In this document: positions 16,501-25,256 of the stretch, piece after piece
Numbering within the stretch: the stretch's first letter is position 1
Layout of the letters: the number at the start of each line of letters is the position of its first letter
Notes under the pieces: generated by a model
Database searches by the model: none
What the model saw: the letters and a program-made list of their open reading frames with translations, nothing else
What the model was told of the DNA's origin: nothing
NCBI RefSeq assembly: GCF_030116705.1
Contig: NZ_JAOTIK010000001.1
Location: forward strand, 5,112,501 to 5,176,500
Direction: 5' to 3'
Source: Streptomyces sp. ML-6
GTDB taxonomy: Bacteria; Actinomycetota; Actinomycetes; Streptomycetales; Streptomycetaceae
Length of the DNA: 64,000 nt
Made by a program: the position numbers and the translations under genes

Positions 16501-19331
16501 AGCCGTCCGACCAGTTCCCGTTCGGTCACGAGGTTGAGGCTCTGGGCGCGCAGTTCCGCGAGCAGCCCGGTGGCGACCCGGTGGGCTTCGGCCCGTATGT
16601 TCGCCCAGCGGGCCCATTGCGCGTCCCGGCGGACCCGCCAGTCGGACGGCAGGGCCTCGGGACCGGCATCCGCCGCAGGCACCAGTCCCTGTTCCAGCGC
16701 CTCCACCAAGGAGTCCGCCAGGTGGAGGTCCCCCCGCTCGGCGTAGGTGACCGCCAAGGCGGCCACGTCCACCGGCTTCAGCAGCGACAACACCGCCCGG
16801 GCGAAGCCCGGAGCCTGGGGATCGGGTGCGTCCTCGGCCGTACGGGGCAGGTCCGCAGCGGCCAGCAGAGCCTCTGCGGCGGGCACGAAACCGGCGTCCG
16901 GGGCCGACCGTGTCCTGTCGTGAGCGACGTCGGGCACTCGCCGGGACACCGGTGAGCGGCCACCCCCGGTCAGCCAACGCCGTAGGCACAACAGTGCCGC
17001 GCCCTCGAGTCCCGGCAGCGGCGGCAGGTCTTGCACCTTCGTGAGCGCATGGCGCAGAGCGGTGACGGTGCCGTTGCGCTCCTCGATGTCGGGTGCGGCG
17101 AGTGCGCGGGCTTGGGAAAGGAGGGTGACGACCTGCTCGATCCGGCTGAGCAGAGAGCGCTTGGCCTTGGCTTCGATGGGCTCCTTGGCCTGTTTGGGCG
17201 TGCGGATTGCCGCGTCGGCCTCCTCGATGATGCGTTCGGAGGAGTCCCGCTTGCGAAAGGTCTCCCACGCATCATCCAGTACGGAGGCGTCGGCCTTGCC
17301 GGAAGCCCACTCCCGGACCGCTTCCAACGCGTGTCCCAACGGCTGCTCCGCACGCATCAGCAGGTTTTGCACCTGGGTCGCGCGCGCATAGCCGATCTTG
17401 AGCTTCGGCAGGTCGACTTGGAGCCGCTCGGCCTCCTTGGCCAGCCCGGAACGTGTCAGGGTCGGGCTCGTCTCCATGCCCGGCTGCAGTGTGGCGGGGT
17501 CCACCCGCTGGTAGCGCCGCAAAATGTCAATGGCAGATTGCAGCAGTCCGCCCCAGGCGCCGGAAAGGGAGGCGCAGGGGTCCGTCTGCAACAGCAGGTC
17601 GTTGGGCCATCCCACGATGAACCCCGCGCGGACAGAGGCGACGGCTGCCATGACCAGCGCCGGCCGGTCACCTTGCACGCTCTCCAGGTGCGGGACGAAC
17701 CGTGTCATCACCGGGGTCGCGTCCTCGGGCGTGTCGCAGGAGAAGGCGGCGTCCGCGAACGCCAGACACTCCGCACGGTGACCGGGCTCGGCAGACGCGA
17801 CGGTCAGCCAGTAGGCCTCCTGGAAACGGCCGGCGCTCACCAACTGCTCGACGGGGGAGGCAGCGGTGTCGGTGCTGCTTTCGGCCTCGGTGAGGGGGGC
17901 GTGCCAGGGCAGCACGGGCTCCTCGGGCCGGGTGGGTTCGGCGGCCTCCGCCATGGGCGACGGGACAGGCTCGACGCCGGGGGCTTCAGGTTCTGCAGTG
18001 ACTGGCCGGCCCGGGGCGGGCTCGTGTTCCGCGGGCTTTTCCTTCTCCGCGGGCTCCCCGGCCTGCGGGGGGTTCGCAGGCTCAATGGCACAGGCCGCCT
18101 CGGTGGACTCCTTCGTCTCCGCGGAACGGTGAGTTTCCACGTTCTGCGCGGAACGGTGAGTTTCCACGTTCTGCGCGGTGTCGGTGGAGTGCGCCGGTTC
18201 CCCGGTGTCCGCAGCCTCCGGCCTCACTCCGGTCTCGGCCGCAGCGGGCTCGTCGGTCGTCGTATCCGGGCGCCCACTGCCGCCCGGGGTCAGTTCGGCT
18301 ATCTCCGCTTCGAGGGTCTGCAGCGTCTCACGCAGGGAGTCCAAGTAGGCGCCACCGCTGCTCTGCTCGGCCAGGTCCAGGACCGGCAGCAGGGTCTGCC
18401 GTTGCTGGACCAGCACGGCAAGCCTTTCGTTGCGGGCGGCTTCCCGTTCCTGTTCTTCCCGAAGGCTGTCCACGAGGGTCTGGAGTTCGTCGAAACCATC
18501 CTCGGTGGCCCAGTCGCGCCCCGTGCTACGGAAGAAGTCGGCCACGGCCTCACGCTCCCGCGTCCAGGCAACGGCTTCTTCCTTCAACGTGGGGGGCAGG
18601 GTAAAACCACCGGCCACTCGTTCCGCAGCCAGCCGCAGCGCCTCGCTGAATTCCGTGGCCCGGACCCGCAATGCGTTCACGGACGCGGCGGCATCGGCCA
18701 CGTCTCCGATCACGTTCACTACCGTGTCGGGCGACGCACGCACCGCGGTCTCCGTGTCCTGAGTCTCCTCGTCCTTCACCGTGCCTCCTGCACCGTCGGC
18801 CCGCTGCTGCGACACGGTGTCCGGCTCACCGTTTTGCTCCGCAACGTCCGAGTCGGAGATCTGGTCGTGGTCCTCGGATTCCACCTCTGCGCCGGTGACC
18901 GGCCGGTCCGCCGCGTCGAGCAGTCGGTCCCGGTGCAACTCGACCAGTTCCCGCCGTGGGGTGCCGTCTTCCAACAACATGGAGTGCAGGGTCAGCCGGG
19001 CCAGTACCGGGGGCAGGGTCTCGACCATCGCTTCCAGGGCGTCGAGGTCCGTCTCGGCGGACTCGACGGAATGTCCCTCTGCGTGATGGGACCACAGAGT
19101 GCGGGCCAAGTCGGCTGCCGCATCGGCGATTTGCTTCAAGTCGCGGGCATGAGCCCTGTTCAGACATGCCCGGCCCGAAAGCAGTTCGCGACGGCCGATA
19201 CGCGGTTGCGGGCCACGAAGTGGGATCTTCGCCCAGAAGGGCAACGGTCCTGGTAACAGGATCAATTCACGAAGCTGTACGTCGTCGAGCCCGATCAGCC
19301 AGGCCCTCAGGTCCCCACCCGCTCTTGCCAT
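13548..19331 (-). CDS. giant P-loop (AAA/STAND-like) ATPase
   Basis: A 1927-residue protein. The N-terminal third is helical and acidic, with coiled-coil-like parts and a Pro/Glu-rich linker at about 380-520. The middle is helical and repeat-like. A P-loop ATPase begins near 1240: Walker A GGRQLGKSALLR at about 1270, Walker B RVLVLADEADAFL at about 1362, and a HQVQRFSRLSNVPLAHGGEE sensor-like segment. The C-terminus contains winged-helix-like parts (NHGDIAAVIGLDLAETRAFT). The sequence NPYTPFVAGLVPPEVFYGRT before the P-loop is typical of Orc/STAND-type NTPases. No membrane segment is seen. It overlaps the HEPN-like gene by four bases. A defence or conflict role is suspected, not shown. Confidence 0.75.
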   Translation of the reverse strand: MARAGGDLRAWLIGLDDVQLRELILLPGPLPFWAKIPLRGPQPRIGRRELLSGRACLNRAHARDLKQIADAAADLARTLWSHHAEGHSVESAETDLDALEAMVETLPPVLARLTLHSMLLEDGTPRRELVELHRDRLLDAADRPVTGAEVESEDHDQISDSDVAEQNGEPDTVSQQRADGAGGTVKDEETQDTETAVRASPDTVVNVIGDVADAAASVNALRVRATEFSEALRLAAERVAGGFTLPPTLKEEAVAWTREREAVADFFRSTGRDWATEDGFDELQTLVDSLREEQEREAARNERLAVLVQQRQTLLPVLDLAEQSSGGAYLDSLRETLQTLEAEIAELTPGGSGRPDTTTDEPAAAETGVRPEAADTGEPAHSTDTAQNVETHRSAQNVETHRSAETKESTEAACAIEPANPPQAGEPAEKEKPAEHEPAPGRPVTAEPEAPGVEPVPSPMAEAAEPTRPEEPVLPWHAPLTEAESSTDTAASPVEQLVSAGRFQEAYWLTVASAEPGHRAECLAFADAAFSCDTPEDATPVMTRFVPHLESVQGDRPALVMAAVASVRAGFIVGWPNDLLLQTDPCASLSGAWGGLLQSAIDILRRYQRVDPATLQPGMETSPTLTRSGLAKEAERLQVDLPKLKIGYARATQVQNLLMRAEQPLGHALEAVREWASGKADASVLDDAWETFRKRDSSERIIEEADAAIRTPKQAKEPIEAKAKRSLLSRIEQVVTLLSQARALAAPDIEERNGTVTALRHALTKVQDLPPLPGLEGAALLCLRRWLTGGGRSPVSRRVPDVAHDRTRSAPDAGFVPAAEALLAAADLPRTAEDAPDPQAPGFARAVLSLLKPVDVAALAVTYAERGDLHLADSLVEALEQGLVPAADAGPEALPSDWRVRRDAQWARWANIRAEAHRVATGLLAELRAQSLNLVTERELVGRLEQLERPSPDGAYRYTVEAIRRLEEEVRDQIHTYVRQLSEQLEELTLTETDRGRISALLEAGDTITAEECLALLRKGDSLPQWSGTDRSEDLKQFVAGLESVTPVKAGQQGFSAMPWAEYYADDQPLTEAALAGLESWNALSKPSTRGSEWQKHVPTVLRLLGLEGRPPARDDNRQLRGTLRLTAKLRASGSAPGYVAELGSAATTYTILLVSDEQRGRSPLELLDHSDSGACIILYLYPLGLTGRRAMALRTRTSAQQALVVDPAVFGWVTARSPRSFRALQRVTLPWTGFNPYTPFVAGLVPPEVFYGRTREIAAVKEPLGALFLYGGRQLGKSALLRKVEADFSSTPDHKAIYLDLKARGVGEAEPADRIWPVLATELKRVGVLGPKVSTAVSPDVLLEQVRRWLEDNRERRVLVLADEADAFLTADSKSVRGSGGEGTFANVARLKGLMDSTDRRFKVVFAGLHQVQRFSRLSNVPLAHGGEELIGPLKPAEAQRLVVEPMAAFGYRFERPELVWRVLAATNYQACLVQIFCERLVTTLREKPLGSAQWPVTVTEDDVRAVTGSPEVHRNIAERLRLTINLEDRYRVLALVIALRSQADGFQRGYDADELLNEAKQNWPEGFSRLTASDVKIYLEEMVGLGLLIQQADRRHYAVRSPNVVHMLGTREDLELELRQTEFSLPYDYNPRFSRRLLGSSQQSGAHRYSPLTEQQLYEATSPGLSLVCLTKAHGPELMESAIRSYAGARGLDVHTTTPDTLVDTLTQDTRGKDPSVVFADLRYCGLETLDQTLDRLHQHTVRGKAEPSRTGIILVDPRAQDVLKDERVTQVLRSERWNADSLRAWPECPFDTPDKRRRLMEATGGWPSLVERTVDYATRGGFTLEGALEAIQGQYAQEGVARTHLDRVELTPDMRNLLSEWVQYVEPGEGCNHGDIAAVIGLDLAETRAFTDRLADHGVLDDGEDGYALDLVTFRALTTVGKES
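18121..18174. repeat. perfect 27-bp tandem duplication in the ATPase gene
   Basis: Two identical 27-bp units (18121-18147 and 18148-18174) encode SAQNVETHR twice within the Pro/Glu-rich linker. The length keeps the frame, so the protein is only lengthened by nine residues. Confidence 0.9.
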
Positions 19332-19473
19332 GACGAGATCCTGTCAGACTGGACTTGGAGGGCCAAGTCCCATGACGGTCACTGGTGTCGGGGCATGCTC
19401 CGTTCGGCAGAAGCGGGGTGAGGGGTAAGGCGATTGTGGGGCGTTGCGGGTGACGGCCCCGGGCGGAGATCAA

Positions 19474-19512
19474 GGGCGGGGCGGGCGGGGAAACGTCCGG
19501 CCCGCCCCGCCC
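19474..19512 (-). terminator. GC-rich hairpin after the peptidase gene
   Basis: A perfect 13-bp stem GGGCGGGGCGGGC (19474-19486) pairs with GCCCGCCCCGCCC (19500-19512). It lies 20 bp beyond the stop of the minus-strand peptidase gene, without a clear T-run, as is usual for Streptomyces terminators. Confidence 0.65.
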
Positions 19513-19531
19513 CCCGTGCTCCTCCGGATGG

Positions 19532-21067
19532 TCAGCCCTTCGGGTCGGTGAGGTAGGTGTCGATCACCCGCATCGCCTGCTCCGTACCGCCCCTGCGGTA
19601 CATCCAGTGGCCCACGACATCCATGGTGAACAGGGTCGCCCTCGGGAAGGAGTGCGCCATGCGGCGGGCGCCGGGCAGCGGGGTCGCCAGGTCGTGGGTG
19701 GCGTTCACCACGAGGACGGGCGGCAGGGGGCCCTTCGCCCGGGCGGGGCGGGACTTGGGCGGCATGGTCCAGCCCTGGCAGCCGAGGACGGTGTCCAGGG
19801 CCTGGGAGTTGTAGCGGACGTGCGGGGCGGCCTCGGCGACCCGCTTGAGGATGGCCCGGTACTGGGCGTGGTCGCGGATCCGGAAGTCGTAGTCCCGGCA
19901 CAGCACGAGCCGCGCGGAGATGTCGGTGCCGGGGGGTATCCAGTGGACCTCGCCCCTGCCGGTGTACAGGGCGGCCAGTTGCTTCGCCGCCTCCTCCTGG
20001 CTGCCCTTGCCGAGGGCGAAGGTCAGGAAGTCGGACAGCTGGTCGGCGTCGACCTCGGTGCTCGTCGGGCCGTCCGGACCCGGCTCGCGGAGCGTGCCGG
20101 CGTCGGCGCGGGCGAACAGTTCGTCGGTGACGGCGACCAGGTCCTTGCCCTTGAGCGCGCAGGCCGTGTCCTTCTCGCACCAGGCCGCGAGCCGCTTCAG
20201 GGTGTTGTCGGTGGTGACGCTGCCGTCGATGAGGTAGCGCTCGGCGTCCGGCCGGGCCGGGTCCATCGCGCTGTCCAGGGCCAACGCGCGGAGCCTGCCG
20301 GGGAACAGGCGTGCGTAACGCTCACCGAGGAAGGTGCCGTAGGAGTGGCCGATGAAGCTGATCCGGCTCTCGCCGAGGGCGGCGCGGATCGCGTCCATGT
20401 CCCGGGCCACGCTCTCGCCGTCCATGTGGGCGGCGAGCGGCCCCGTACGCTCCAGGCAGCTGTCGGCCAGTCGGCCGTTCAGGGTGCGCAGCCGCTCGAA
20501 CTCGGCCGCGTCGCGCGGGCGGGCCGGGATCGACTCGATGATCGTCTCGTCGCACTCGGCGCTCCGGCTGCGGCCGATGCCGCGCGGGTCGAAGCCGATC
20601 ATGTCGAAGCGCCGGAGCATGTCCGGGGTGTAGCCGCTGACGGGATCGTCCGCGTACAGCGCGTCGTCGGCCCCGGGCGCCCCGGGGCCGCCCGGGTTCG
20701 ACATCAGGACGCCGATCCGCCGTGCGGGGTCGGTGGCCCGGTGGCGGGCGACGAAGAGGCCGATCTTCGGGCCCTTCGGCTTCGACCAGTCCAGCGGCAC
20801 CCGTACCGTCGCGCACTGCGCCCGCGGGCTGGGGTCGGGGTAGGGCGGCTCGGAGGCGGGGCAGGCGCCCCAACTGATCGGCGCCACGCGGAAGGCGGCG
20901 TCGGACGACTCCCGGGCGACCGCCTCGCCGGGGGCGGTCAGGGCGGTCGCGGCGAGGGAGGAGGCGGCCAGGGCCAGGAGGAGCAGTGCGGAGAGGGGCC
21001 GCCGCCTCGGGGATGAGGGGGACGGGGACCGGGGTGGGGAGAGTGGGGTGTGCGGACTCGTGGTCAT
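19532..21067 (-). CDS. secreted alpha/beta hydrolase, tripeptidyl-aminopeptidase (TAP)-like
   Basis: A 511-residue protein. It starts with a signal peptide: a basic PRRRPLS segment, then a hydrophobic LLLLALAASSLAATALT. The hydrolase core has the oxyanion motif SNPGGPGAPGADD, the nucleophile in GHSYGTFLGERYA and the C-terminal TAP-like domain with NATHDLATPL and DVVGHWMYRRGG (catalytic Asp and His). This matches the Streptomyces SlpD/SlpE and tripeptidyl aminopeptidase family, which cleaves tripeptides from secreted proteins. The start at 21067 was chosen for the signal peptide; no strong ribosome-binding site is seen. It is monocistronic, with a hairpin behind it. Confidence 0.87.
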   Translation of the reverse strand: MTTSPHTPLSPPRSPSPSSPRRRPLSALLLLALAASSLAATALTAPGEAVARESSDAAFRVAPISWGACPASEPPYPDPSPRAQCATVRVPLDWSKPKGPKIGLFVARHRATDPARRIGVLMSNPGGPGAPGADDALYADDPVSGYTPDMLRRFDMIGFDPRGIGRSRSAECDETIIESIPARPRDAAEFERLRTLNGRLADSCLERTGPLAAHMDGESVARDMDAIRAALGESRISFIGHSYGTFLGERYARLFPGRLRALALDSAMDPARPDAERYLIDGSVTTDNTLKRLAAWCEKDTACALKGKDLVAVTDELFARADAGTLREPGPDGPTSTEVDADQLSDFLTFALGKGSQEEAAKQLAALYTGRGEVHWIPPGTDISARLVLCRDYDFRIRDHAQYRAILKRVAEAAPHVRYNSQALDTVLGCQGWTMPPKSRPARAKGPLPPVLVVNATHDLATPLPGARRMAHSFPRATLFTMDVVGHWMYRRGGTEQAMRVIDTYLTDPKG

Positions 21068-21160
21068 GCGGGTGACTGTTCCGGTCCCGTATGACGGGGC
21101 CTGCATGAGCACATGGTGGGAACGTAACAAGGGTTCCGATCACCCGGATGGCGTCGGCTC

Positions 21161-21300
21161 CGTGCCCCGGCACCGCCTCCGTGTCCCGGCACCGCCTCCG
21201 TGTCCCGGCGTCGGCTGCGTGCCTCGGCGTCGGCTGCGTGCCTCGGCCCCGGCTGCGTGTCCCTGCTCCTGCCCCTGCCCCTGCCCCTGCCCCTGCCCCG
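21161..21300. repeat. low-complexity tandem repeats (19-bp units, then CTGCCC units)
   Basis: Five degenerate 19-bp units of the type CGTGTCCCGGCACCGCCTC are followed by about six CTGCCC hexamers. The array lies between the peptidase promoter and the amidase gene. In this gene-free 580-bp stretch (21068-21646) a short frame beginning at ATG 21303 (MFGRQDPAMDEKAVETLLR) could be a small gene, but support is thin. Confidence 0.75.
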
Positions 21301-21646
21301 GCATGTTCGGCCGGCAGGATCCGGCCATGGACGAGAAGGCCGTCGAGACCCTGCTGAGGGAGTCCGACGCCCAGGAAGGCAGCTTCCTTCTCCGGGCCGG
21401 TCGGCCTCCCGGGCCGGGCGGGGCTTCCTCCGGACTGGTCGGCCCCCGAGCCGGGCGGGCTCCCGGGCCGGGTGTGGGGCCTTCGGGGCATGCCCTCGCC
21501 CGCCTGCACTAACCCGGCGCGCGCGGCGACCCCCGCGCCGCGAGGCTGTGGGCGTAAGCGCCTGTCGGTGGCCCTTGCCCGAGGACCGCCCGGCAGGCCC
21601 TCGGTGCTCCCGCCGCCCTCCCGGCGAAGACGAAGAAGGTTCCCCT

Positions 21647-22531
21647 GTGCGTTTGCATCGAATAGCTCTGTGGGTCACGGGCCCCATGGCCATTCCCCTC
21701 ATAGCGGCGCCGACCGGAGTGACGGCGTCGGGTGCCATCGGTGAGACGGCCCCGGGGGCGGCCCGTCCGGTGCGGGCGGTCGTCGCCACCGAACCGGCCG
21801 TCGGCTTCTCGCCCACGTTCCCGGCCCTCGGGGCGGCGTCGGTGTCCCTCGCCCACGGCGCGCCCCGCCCCGCGATCGTCTCGCGCGGCCGGTGGCGGGC
21901 CGACGAGACCAGGCGCGACCCCCACGCCCGTTACGCGGGAGGGGTCACGGCGGTCTTCGTCCACCACACCGACACCCCCAACGGCTACGACTGCGCGGAC
22001 GTCCCCCGCACCCTGCGCAATCTGTACACGGGCCAGACCAGGGACCGCAGTTGGGGGGACCTCGGCTACAACTTCCTCGTCGACCGGTGCGGAACCGTCT
22101 ACGAGGGCCGGGCGGGCGGTGCCGGGCGGGCCGTCGTCGGCTCCCACACCGTCGGGTTCAACCAGGGCACCACCGGCATCGCGGCGATCGGCACCTTCGG
22201 GGCGGGAACGCCGGTGCCGGCGGCCATGGAACGGGCGCTCGCGGCCCTCGCCGCCTGGAAGCTCGGCCTCGGCGGCATCGACCCGGCGGGCAAGGTGCGG
22301 CTCACCTCGACGAACGACAAGAGCCGCTACTCCAAGGGGACTTCGGTGGTCTTCGACGCCATTTCCGGCCACCGGGACGGCTTCGCCACCGACTGCCCGG
22401 GAGAGGCGCTGTTCGCACGGCTCCCCGCGATCCGCAAGGCCGCCGCCGAACTCCAGGGCCGGTCCCGGCGCACCACGGCCGGGGCGCACCTCCCGGTGAG
22501 CCTGGGAAGCCTGTATCGCACCGCGAATTGA
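21647..22531 (+). CDS. N-acetylmuramoyl-L-alanine amidase (PGRP type), secreted
   Basis: A 294-residue protein with a short signal-like N-terminus (RIALWVTGPMAIPLIAAPTG). The PGRP/amidase_2 fold is clear: VFVHHTDTPNGYDC (first zinc His), GTVYEGRAGG, GSHTVGFNQGTTGIAAIGTF, and SGHRDGFATDCPGEAL with the second His and Cys ligands. It hydrolyses the bond between N-acetylmuramate and L-Ala in peptidoglycan outside the membrane. The GTG at 21647 is preceded by AAGAAGG at 7 bases. It is convergent with the glycosidase gene. Confidence 0.9.
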   Translation: MRLHRIALWVTGPMAIPLIAAPTGVTASGAIGETAPGAARPVRAVVATEPAVGFSPTFPALGAASVSLAHGAPRPAIVSRGRWRADETRRDPHARYAGGVTAVFVHHTDTPNGYDCADVPRTLRNLYTGQTRDRSWGDLGYNFLVDRCGTVYEGRAGGAGRAVVGSHTVGFNQGTTGIAAIGTFGAGTPVPAAMERALAALAAWKLGLGGIDPAGKVRLTSTNDKSRYSKGTSVVFDAISGHRDGFATDCPGEALFARLPAIRKAAAELQGRSRRTTAGAHLPVSLGSLYRTAN

Positions 22532-22604
22532 CGGCGCGTCGAGCGATTTGACTTGGGCCTTTCCGGTGACCTGCTCGCCGCCGACGCCCGGTACGTCCTC
22601 GAGG

Positions 22605-25256
22605 TCATGGTTGTCCGACCGTCAACTCGCTCACCCCCGGCGGTTTTTGGGCGTCGTCGGAGGTGACCGTCAGCCGCACCAGCCGGGCCACCGGATCGGC
22701 TCCCGAGCGGTACGGCCGCCAGCGGGCGCCGTCCCTCGAGACCTCCAGGCGGTACGAGGAGGGGGGCACGTCCGCCCACCGCGGCGCGATCGAGGTCACC
22801 GGGGCCGCCCGCCCCAGGTCCACCGTCAGGGCGCCCGTCGCGCCGTCCGGGGACCAGGGCGTGGCCGGGCTGCCGTCCACCGCGGCCACCGCGTACAGAC
22901 CCGGTGTCTCCGACGTGGCCGTCGCCGGGCGGCAGCGGGCCGCGTCGGAGGTCCGGGCGAGGTCGGGGCGGCGGGTGGGGAGGGCGAGCGTGCGCTCTAG
23001 GGTGCGCGGGCCCGCGGGGGTGTGGACGGTGAAGGGGGCGCCGGAGGTCAGCCGCACCGTCGTCGTCCGGGGCCCGATCACGATGTCGTACGTACTGCCC
23101 CGGTGACGCAGGCCCCTCAGGGTGACGCCCCGGTCCAGCTGCGGCGGCAGCATCGGATCGAGACGCACCCCGTCCTCCCGCAGCCGCAGCCCCGTCAGGC
23201 CGTGCGTGAAGACCTGGAGGAAGCCGCCCTTCCCGGTCAGGAAGTCGTCGGCGGGAAAGCCCGCCAGCGGGTCCTGGGCCCCCGCCTTCGCCCCCCGGGC
23301 CTCGCTGAACAGGGCGTACGGGCCGCGGGTGAACGGGCGGACGGCCCGCTGGAGATAGGTGTACGTCGCGCAGCCCGGCTCCCCGATCGCGGCCGCGTCG
23401 ATCGCGTGCACCGAGTCGGTCATCGCCGGGCCGTCCGGGTCGGTGAGCGCCGCGTAGTGGTCGAGCGTGGCCGCGGCGGCGCCCGGCTCCATCGGCCACT
23501 CCAGCGGATAGACCAGCAGTACGGTGTCCGCCTGCTTGATCGTCGAGTCGTTGTAGCCGACGTACTGGAGGAAGATCTTCCGCTCGGGGTCGTACGGGAT
23601 GCGCAGCCCGTCCGCGACCTGCCGCCACTCGGCCGGCGCGGGGTGTCCGAGCACCTGCGCCGCCCGGGTGGCGTGGCGCAGGGCGGTGGCCGCGACGGCG
23701 TTGGTGAAGACGCCGTCGGTGACGCCGTTGCTGTACTCGTCGGGGCCCGCGACGTTCCTCACCGAGTAGCTGCCGTCGCCGTTCGCGGTGGCCCGGGAGG
23801 CCCAGAAGTCGGCGATCCCGCTGAGCAGCGGCCAGCCGCGCCCGGCCAGCCAGGCCCGGTCCCCGGTCGCCAGGTAGTACTGCCAGACGGCGAGCGAGAC
23901 GTCGCCCTGGAGGTGGTTCTGGGTGAGGCAGTGCGGCGGGTCCCAGCTCTGGCACTCGGAGTGCAGATCGCCCCGGCTCGCGCTCGTCCACGGGTAGAAC
24001 AGCCCCTCGAAGCCCAGCTCCCGGGCGTTGGCGCGGGCCGCCCCGCGGGTGCGGTAGCGGTACTCGACGACCGTGCGGGCCAGTTCGGGGCGGGTGACGA
24101 GCAGCCCCGGGTACATCCAGGTCTCGGCGTCCCAGAACACCATGCCCGCGTAGTTGTCGCTGGTGTGGCCGGCCGGTGCGATGCTGTCGCGGGCACCGGC
24201 ACGGGTGGCGGCGGCCAGCCCGTACTGCGCGGACCGCAGCCACTTCTGCAGTTCGGGCCTGCCCGGCACCAGGACGTCGGCCGCCCAGACGCGCCGCCAG
24301 GCGGCGGCGTTCGCGGCGAGGACCCCGGACCAGCCGCGCCGGGCCGCGCGCCGGGACGCGTCGCGGGCGGTGGTGCGCGGGGCGGACGAGGTGAGGGCGG
24401 TGTCGACCCCGACGTACTTCTCGAAGGTGTACGTGTGCCCCGCGCACATCCGGTGCGTGCTGCGCGCCGCGACCGGGGTGCGGGCGCCGGGGGCGCCGGT
24501 GCGCAGGGTCTGGACGATCGCGCCCGCCGTCCCGGTGCCCAGGGTGCGGAACGTGCCGTCGTCGGCCAGGGCGATCCGGCGGGCGCCCCGCGGGTCGAGG
24601 CGGCCGGTGACGGTCGCGGTGCCGTTCCAGTGCGGTGTCATGCGCAGCCGTACCGCGCCCGTGTGCGGGTCGGAGCGGTCGGCGAGCACCTCGTACACCA
24701 GGTCCGTCGCGCGGCCGTCGGCCGTGGTCCAGCGCAGCGACGTGCGCACCAGGCCGCAGCGCAGGAAGAGGGTCTGGCGGTAGTGCGAGATCCGGCCGGG
24801 GGGAGTGCCGGTGCCGTAGGTTTCGTCGCCGACGCGCACGTCGAGGGTCGTCCAGCTCGGCAGCGCGGCGATCACCTCGCGACCCCCGGCCAGGTCCGCC
24901 TCGCGTCCGAACAGGCCGGAGACGAAGGCGCCGTCGTAGCGCGGGGTGAACAGCGGCCAGCCGGTCCGCTCGCCGGAGGAGGCGTAGCCGGCGCCCGTGG
25001 CGGGGACCCGGTGGCCCAGGTAGCCGTTGCCGACGTAGGGGTCGTAACCGGCCGCCTCCCCGAACCGGGTGGAGGCCGGCGCCCAGGCGGGGTCGGTGTC
25101 CCGCCCGCAGGCCGGGGCGGCGGGGGGCGTGGCGGCGGCCGGACGTGGCGAGGTGTGCGCCGCGGGGGCCGACGGCGCGGCCAGGGCCCCGGTGACCAGG
25201 GCGCACGCGGCCAGGGCGGAGAAGGACGTGAGGAGACGGATGCGCGAAGGGCTCAC
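22605..25256 (-). CDS. secreted glycoside hydrolase family 65-like enzyme
   Basis: An 883-residue protein with a signal peptide (LLTSFSALAACALVTGALAA). It has the GH65 beta-sandwich and (alpha/alpha)6 barrel arrangement. Markers include HTSDNYAGMVFWDAETWMYP at about 350-375 and RNVAGPDEYSNGVTDGVF, where the Glu of GPDEY is the general acid of the family. Relatives are acid trehalases and kojibiose or maltose phosphorylases; secretion favours a trehalase or other alpha-glucosidase. The C-terminal 110 residues (VTSIAPRWADVPPSSYRLEV) look like an F5/8 (discoidin) carbohydrate-binding domain. The GTG start at 25256 is set by the signal peptide; the upstream extension is low-complexity. Confidence 0.82.
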   Translation of the reverse strand: MSPSRIRLLTSFSALAACALVTGALAAPSAPAAHTSPRPAAATPPAAPACGRDTDPAWAPASTRFGEAAGYDPYVGNGYLGHRVPATGAGYASSGERTGWPLFTPRYDGAFVSGLFGREADLAGGREVIAALPSWTTLDVRVGDETYGTGTPPGRISHYRQTLFLRCGLVRTSLRWTTADGRATDLVYEVLADRSDPHTGAVRLRMTPHWNGTATVTGRLDPRGARRIALADDGTFRTLGTGTAGAIVQTLRTGAPGARTPVAARSTHRMCAGHTYTFEKYVGVDTALTSSAPRTTARDASRRAARRGWSGVLAANAAAWRRVWAADVLVPGRPELQKWLRSAQYGLAAATRAGARDSIAPAGHTSDNYAGMVFWDAETWMYPGLLVTRPELARTVVEYRYRTRGAARANARELGFEGLFYPWTSASRGDLHSECQSWDPPHCLTQNHLQGDVSLAVWQYYLATGDRAWLAGRGWPLLSGIADFWASRATANGDGSYSVRNVAGPDEYSNGVTDGVFTNAVAATALRHATRAAQVLGHPAPAEWRQVADGLRIPYDPERKIFLQYVGYNDSTIKQADTVLLVYPLEWPMEPGAAAATLDHYAALTDPDGPAMTDSVHAIDAAAIGEPGCATYTYLQRAVRPFTRGPYALFSEARGAKAGAQDPLAGFPADDFLTGKGGFLQVFTHGLTGLRLREDGVRLDPMLPPQLDRGVTLRGLRHRGSTYDIVIGPRTTTVRLTSGAPFTVHTPAGPRTLERTLALPTRRPDLARTSDAARCRPATATSETPGLYAVAAVDGSPATPWSPDGATGALTVDLGRAAPVTSIAPRWADVPPSSYRLEVSRDGARWRPYRSGADPVARLVRLTVTSDDAQKPPGVSELTVGQP

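Noticed and set aside
14106..16955. 949-residue open frame on the plus strand, antisense to the giant ATPase
   Set aside because: It is a high-GC shadow of the real gene: no family motifs, Arg/Gly/Gln-rich composition, no ribosome-binding site. The opposite strand has clear Walker motifs.
17031..19256. 741-residue plus-strand frame opposite the N-terminal part of the ATPase
   Set aside because: Same shadow effect; low-complexity composition and no recognisable domain.
21303..21512. Possible small gene beginning MFGRQDPAMDEKAVETLLRE
   Set aside because: The first 25 residues look protein-like but the rest is Gly/Pro/Arg low complexity, and it lies beside a repeat tract without a clear ribosome-binding site.
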